From positions 268,651 to 332,650 of the forward strand of contig CM035324.1 of assembly GCA_000497125.2 (NCBI GenBank): 64,000 bases of DNA. The letters are read 5' to 3'. Source of the stretch: Spironucleus salmonicida. Its lineage: Eukaryota; Fornicata; Diplomonadida; Hexamitidae. Under the pieces are notes generated by a model. The model was given only the letters and a program-made list of their open reading frames with translations. It did not search any database and had not been told where the DNA came from. The stretch's first letter is position 1, and every line of letters starts with the position of its first letter. The translations under genes were made by a program, and so were the position numbers. Below, in pieces: positions 60,291-64,000 of the stretch.

Positions 60291-61250
60291 ATGACAGCTT
60301 CAGGAACATGTTCTACAACCTCCTAGCAGTGCAAGTAAAATCATTATTGTCCCGCCACAGATGCTAAGTAAGTTTAGTGTTTACCCTGCTCAGATGATAT
60401 ACAACAAGGCCAAGGGTGCTTCTGCTAAGATTATCAGGTAACTGAAAATTGCCTTGAATGTGCTAATGGGAAATGTTCTAAATTCTTGATGTAGAAAACA
60501 AAATAAGATAATAGTTGTGCGTTAAACTGTGCAGAATGTCCCCCTGGGAAAGGATGTACTAAGTGCAACGATGGGTACACACTTGATACATAAGCTTATA
60601 GCTGTAGGCCTTCATGTACTGACAACTCTTAATGCTCTCCTAAATATAAGAAATATTGTAATATAAATAAATAAATTTGTAACGATTGTACCGGAAGATG
60701 CTCTCATTGTTCGTCAGAAACGTTTTGTCTTGGATGCAATGGACAAGATTACGTTTTAACGATTGATGGCCAGTGTATTGATAAATGCAGGAGTTTATAA
60801 ACAGGTTAGTATTGTAATAATGGAACCCCTGCGACTTGTACTGAAGATAGCACTTCAGAGTGCACATGTGGTAGTGCTGAAAACTGTGCCACATGTTCTG
60901 AAGACCGCAATAGCTGTTAAACATGTTTGCTTGGTATGGAGAAAGATGAGAGTGGAGCATGTACCAAATGTATTGAAGGATATACTATGCTCAATGGAAA
61001 ATGTTGGCTTAATGATAAAATCCCGACTAGACCAGTGGAGCCAGTTGAGCCAGTGGAACCAGTGGTACCGGTTGACCCATCTAACCCTACTTCAAATAAA
61101 AGTAACCTCAGTGGCGGTGCGATATCTGGTATTATAATTGGCGCATTGGCGGTTGTAGGTGCGATTAGTGGTACTGTGATAGTGATAATGAGGAAAAGTA
61201 GGAAGAATTAAGTTAGCACTGATACTGGAGCTGTTAATATTCTTGAATGA
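60291..61250 (+). CDS. Stalked CRMP, 319 aa, single copy
   Basis: 320 codons including TGA. MTASGTCSTTSQQC start, CxxC pairs throughout (CNDCTGRCSHC, ECTCGSAENCATC). Then a Pro-Glu-Val stalk (RPVEPVEPVEPVVPVDP) before the membrane helix (about residues 279-302) and a basic tail RKSRKN followed by 14 more residues. Many Gln codons are TAA/TAG. Lower GC and no match in copy number to the arm CRMPs; the stalk is absent from them. Surface location inferred from the family. Confidence 0.88.
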
Positions 61251-61799
61251 GTGATTGATAATTAATGTATACTCTATCCGATAATTTTCGCTCAGTCTGA
61301 TTTTATCATTACTAAATGAAAATTACCAATTATAATTACTATAATATAATATCAATCTAAAATATTAATGATATGAATAATAGAAACAGTTTTCTATAAA
61401 CGCATCTCATACTTATTGTTAATAATATAAACTAACTTACATCTCCTATATAGTTTCACCACTTAATACTTTTACATTAAATTTACAGGTTAGAATTCTA
61501 CGCGCATAATACCGCAGATTAATCTATTATAAATACCAGAACATACGATTTACTATTAATTTATGTGCTAACTAATAAGTATTGCACTCTACTATCTCAT
61601 CTAGTACGATTTATCTCAATAAATGTTTATCATATAATAAAGCTAGCGATTCTACTTAGTCCTTATTTAATTTAAACCTAATTACTCTATATCAATTGCC
61701 TTATTCTAATTCCTTAAACGATTTCATCAAATACTTTTTTCGTTCCCTTACCAGATAAATAGTTCTTTAACACCTCAATTTACAATCGCCTTTTAAACC
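61251..61799. other. AT-rich intergenic
   Basis: No feature supported. Confidence 0.4.
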
Positions 61800-62517
61800 T
61801 CACTCCATTCCAAATACCCCACTCCTAAAATACGTAACTTCCGCCGACTCAGCACCTGGAAAACTCACCAGAGGCCCAGCTTGCGCACCACCTCCCTGCA
61901 AACTATCCAGAAATGCACGAACGCGGAAACCCTGCACCAAATACGCGTCAAATACTCTTGCCGCCCCTTGATGCCAGTACCGAGTGTAAAACCGGAACTT
62001 TGCCAGCCGCGCGCCCGAAATACCGAACCAAAAACCGCACTGCAATACACACTTCGGAAGGAACTGCTGCGACAACGGCAGCTGCTCCTTTTCCGTTGAT
62101 TTCGCGCGCATACCGCTCTGGGATAACTAAACCTCCAAATCTGACCGGCCGCAAAATGCCTTCCTGAAGCTACATAGCTGCAGACTTCCAGCTCAGTACT
62201 GCCTGGCCCCACTCCTTAGCAGTACAGATGTCTTCATTTAAAATCTTAATCTGGCACAGCTGTGGGGGGCGGAAATTATAAATTTGTCTTGAGCGAGGGT
62301 TCAAGGCTTGAAAGTGCAAATTTGCTATTTTTACGATTTCCCTCATTGCCGGAACACGCGGAATCGAGGCTGCGCAAAACCTGCAAATCGCTGCAAGTTC
62401 CAGCCTCGAACTAAGCAGATTCTCGGTCTGTCTGGATGGAAGGGTACTGCGCGTAAGGGAATGAAAACTTTCCTGCAGCGGATAAATATTTGCGCGCCGG
62501 CTTCTAAGAACGCGCAT
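61800..62517 (-). pseudogene. GC-rich gene on minus strand with one frameshift
   Basis: The frame from ATG 62517 runs 189 codons (one TAG as Gln) to TGA 61948. From about 62170 on it is rich in G-first codons (VIPERYAREINGKGAAAVVA). Near 61980 the coding-like pattern moves to the next frame (ARVFDAYLVQGFRVRAFLDS), ending TGA 61800-61802. One frameshift would join them. All frames are long here because the island is GC-rich, including a plus-strand one from 62461, so strand and gene are uncertain. Family not recognised. Confidence 0.35.
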
Positions 62518-62813
62518 TTGGCCGTTTGCGCCTGCTTAATTGAAAGCAAAACGAGCAGGGTGAAACAATTGTTGGGCGATAAATTCAGGTTAGCATAGGG
62601 TCAGACTGTGGATAGCAGGTGTAGCGTTTCGAATTAGCGCTGTGGGCGGGTATTATTGCTGGATTTTAAGTTACATGAATATTAATATTATATGGATATA
62701 ATTATATAATATTTTAAGAAACCTAATATAATTCCAATCCTCATCAATAATATTATTATATAATATTAAGATGTTATACAAAACTCTCCCACTTCGAACT
62801 TCCGCTCCCTCAC

Positions 62814-63041
62814 ATGGAAATCAAGGTCGTGATGTGTTAGTCCTGAGGCTCCATGCCCCGCTTCAAGGGTCTCCAGGCGTTCCTGAAAGGAAAGCTTGGC
62901 GTAGAGGCTGCCTTCGAGTATGGTGCTCTGGGCGACTTCGAGGTCTTCGCCAACGGAACCCTCGTCTTCTCCAAAGCCAAGGAGGGCGCCTATCCCAGTC
63001 CCCCCGCGGTGCTGGCGGCGATCGAGGCGCTCGGGGCATGA
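62814..63041 (+). CDS. Selenoprotein W-like (Rdx family) protein, 75 aa with predicted Sec
   Basis: Starts MEIKVVMC-Gln(TAG)-Ser-Sec(TGA)-GSMPRF: a CxxU redox motif at residues 8-11 right after the first beta strand, as in SelW/SelT/Rdx thioredoxin-fold proteins. The rest fits the family: LKGKLGVEAAFEYG, GDFEVFANGTLVFSKAKEGA, then a C-terminal helix AVLAAIEALGA. Length (75) is close to the usual 80-90. Known SelW proteins are small cytosolic thiol redox proteins. The TGA at 62844-62846 would be read as selenocysteine and the TGA at 63039-63041 as stop. GC is high. A candidate SECIS starts 10 bases after the stop. An ATG at 62853 would avoid the TGA but loses the first strand and active site. 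Confidence 0.82.
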
Positions 63042-63050
63042 AAATGTAAA

Positions 63051-63116
63051 CTGAAGCTGTGACGTGGGCAGGATAAGCGCGAGCCCCTGCTAACTGAGTT
63101 TTGTTAATTTCTTCAG
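63051..63116 (+). promoter_or_regulatory. Candidate SECIS element
   Basis: 3' of the SelW-like gene: CTGAAG pairs with CTTCAG as a base helix. GTGA (63059-63062) faces CTGAG (63094-63098), forming the tandem G-A core. GCAGG pairs with CCTGC above it. The apical loop has AA (63075-63076) exactly 12 bases after GTGA, the usual eukaryotic SECIS spacing. Found by eye; the middle helix has one or two mismatches. Confidence 0.5.
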
Positions 63117-63509
63117 TTATCTGCTATATTTCCTTTATTTGGCATTTCTATACTTCTTTTATATTGCTCGTGGTATCAACAATTTTGTAGTTAATAGTAC
63201 TTTATAGTTTCAGAATTACGCCTTACACCTAAGAATCAAATTCCTTTATTGAAACTAAGTTAATTAGCTAGGTTGCTTTTACTTATATACACAAAATTAT
63301 ACATTGGTATTGACAATTTGTTATAAACAGCAGGTTAATTCATTTATCTTGTTATCATATAGTAGATACGTTAAATATGTATTGTTATATCTAATTAGCA
63401 AACACGATCTCGGTTATTTATAAAACTTCTATTACGGTCCATAAGTATGATTATAAGTATATTTTATATTGTATTTTATAGTTTAATATTAATATTAAAT
63501 AATATCCAT
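63117..63509. other. AT-rich intergenic
   Basis: No feature found. Confidence 0.4.
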
Positions 63510-63909
63510 ATGGATAAATTATATAATAATCAATAAAATTAAAGACTGTTTTAATAAAAGTTATCGCGATTCTGATGCTAAATTTCCAGAAATTTCAATT
63601 GCAGAGTTTAAAGATTTGGTAAAACAACTTTATAACTAAATACAAAACTGTTGTCTTAGATCTTTACATTATCTAAGAAGTATCATCCTAATATAGGTTC
63701 TCAAAGTATTTAAAGTGTCTTTGAATCATTTTTTACATATAGCTTCATTATTGCCTATTAAATCTCCGCTATATTGTTAAGTATTCATCGATATTTTCGA
63801 AAATAATATTTATATGTTATATTCAAGTTACAGATATAAATTTGGTAACTAGGATATATACTAATTACGCACCATTAGAGTTATCGATTTCAATTTTTTA
63901 GCAATGTGA
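63510..63909 (+). pseudogene. Possible frameshifted ORF at window end
   Basis: ATG-GAT-AAA start, then a one-base frame change leads to CFNKSYRDSDAKFPEISIAE and FKDLVKQLYNQIQN, open to TGA 63907-63909. The first 40 codons after the shift have purine-first periodicity. Unrecognised. Confidence 0.22.
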
Positions 63910-64000
63910 ATTGTTTTTTATATGTTAACTTAAATTATTACGTCTCTATATACCCAAACCCATTTTGACTAGAATTTTGTGTTTAAAAATGCAATGAAAC

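Noticed and set aside
62853-63041. SelW-like frame starting at the downstream ATG (62 codons, no Sec)
   Set aside because: That start removes the first beta strand and the CxxU site, which match the family well; homology clearly extends upstream across the TGA.
1-64000. CRISPR arrays, bacterial operons or ribosomal RNA genes
   Set aside because: No regularly spaced short repeats, no ribosome-binding-site pattern and no rRNA-like sequence were seen; the tRNAs and gene style are eukaryotic.

Overview
The window looks like nuclear DNA of a hexamitid diplomonad protist. I favour Hexamita inflata or a close relative because the DNA is AT-rich, sparse in genes and full of repeats, but the species is inferred. 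The reading frames only make sense if TAA and TAG encode glutamine and TGA is the sole stop. Read that way, frames that look shredded under the standard code become long cysteine-rich membrane proteins (CRMPs: CxxC arrays, one C-terminal membrane helix, short basic tail), a 1410-residue coiled-coil protein, a Myb protein and a selenoprotein W-like protein. At the same codon of paralogous CRMPs one copy has CAA and another TAA.

Layout. Positions 1-21770 and 31205-54227 are two arms of a giant inverted repeat around a unique spacer of about 9.4 kb. From the spacer outward each arm holds module A (a broken upstream gene, intact CRMP-A, a broken downstream gene), a 1.6 kb AT-rich repeat C, CRMP-D, block E (a degraded 320-codon gene, CRMP-E and a 152-bp hairpin element), a second CRMP-D on the opposite strand, repeat C again, module B (broken Cys-rich genes in AT-rich DNA) and a second module A. 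There are four CRMP-A, four CRMP-D and two CRMP-E genes in the arms, all open under the variant code. The D-E-D' block has the same orientation in both arms although the arms are inverted, so one copy has been flipped.

The spacer carries single-copy genes: the coiled-coil protein with a Gln-rich domain (minus), a small ORF, a two-repeat Myb protein (plus), tRNA-Pro(TGG) (minus) and a small four-helix membrane protein (plus).

The right flank (54.8-64.0 kb) has decayed reading frames, two small GC-rich genes, tRNA-Ser(AGA), a one-helix membrane protein, an eleventh CRMP of different type with a Pro-Glu-Val stalk, a frameshifted minus-strand gene in a GC-rich island, and a SelW-like gene with a CxxU motif (TGA at codon 11) followed by a candidate SECIS hairpin. 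UGA would then serve as both the only stop and the selenocysteine codon.

Caution: with one stop codon in AT-rich DNA, open frames of 100-200 codons arise often by chance. I gave weight to family motifs, membrane topology, GC and codon periodicity, or conservation between repeat copies, and marked the rest low.
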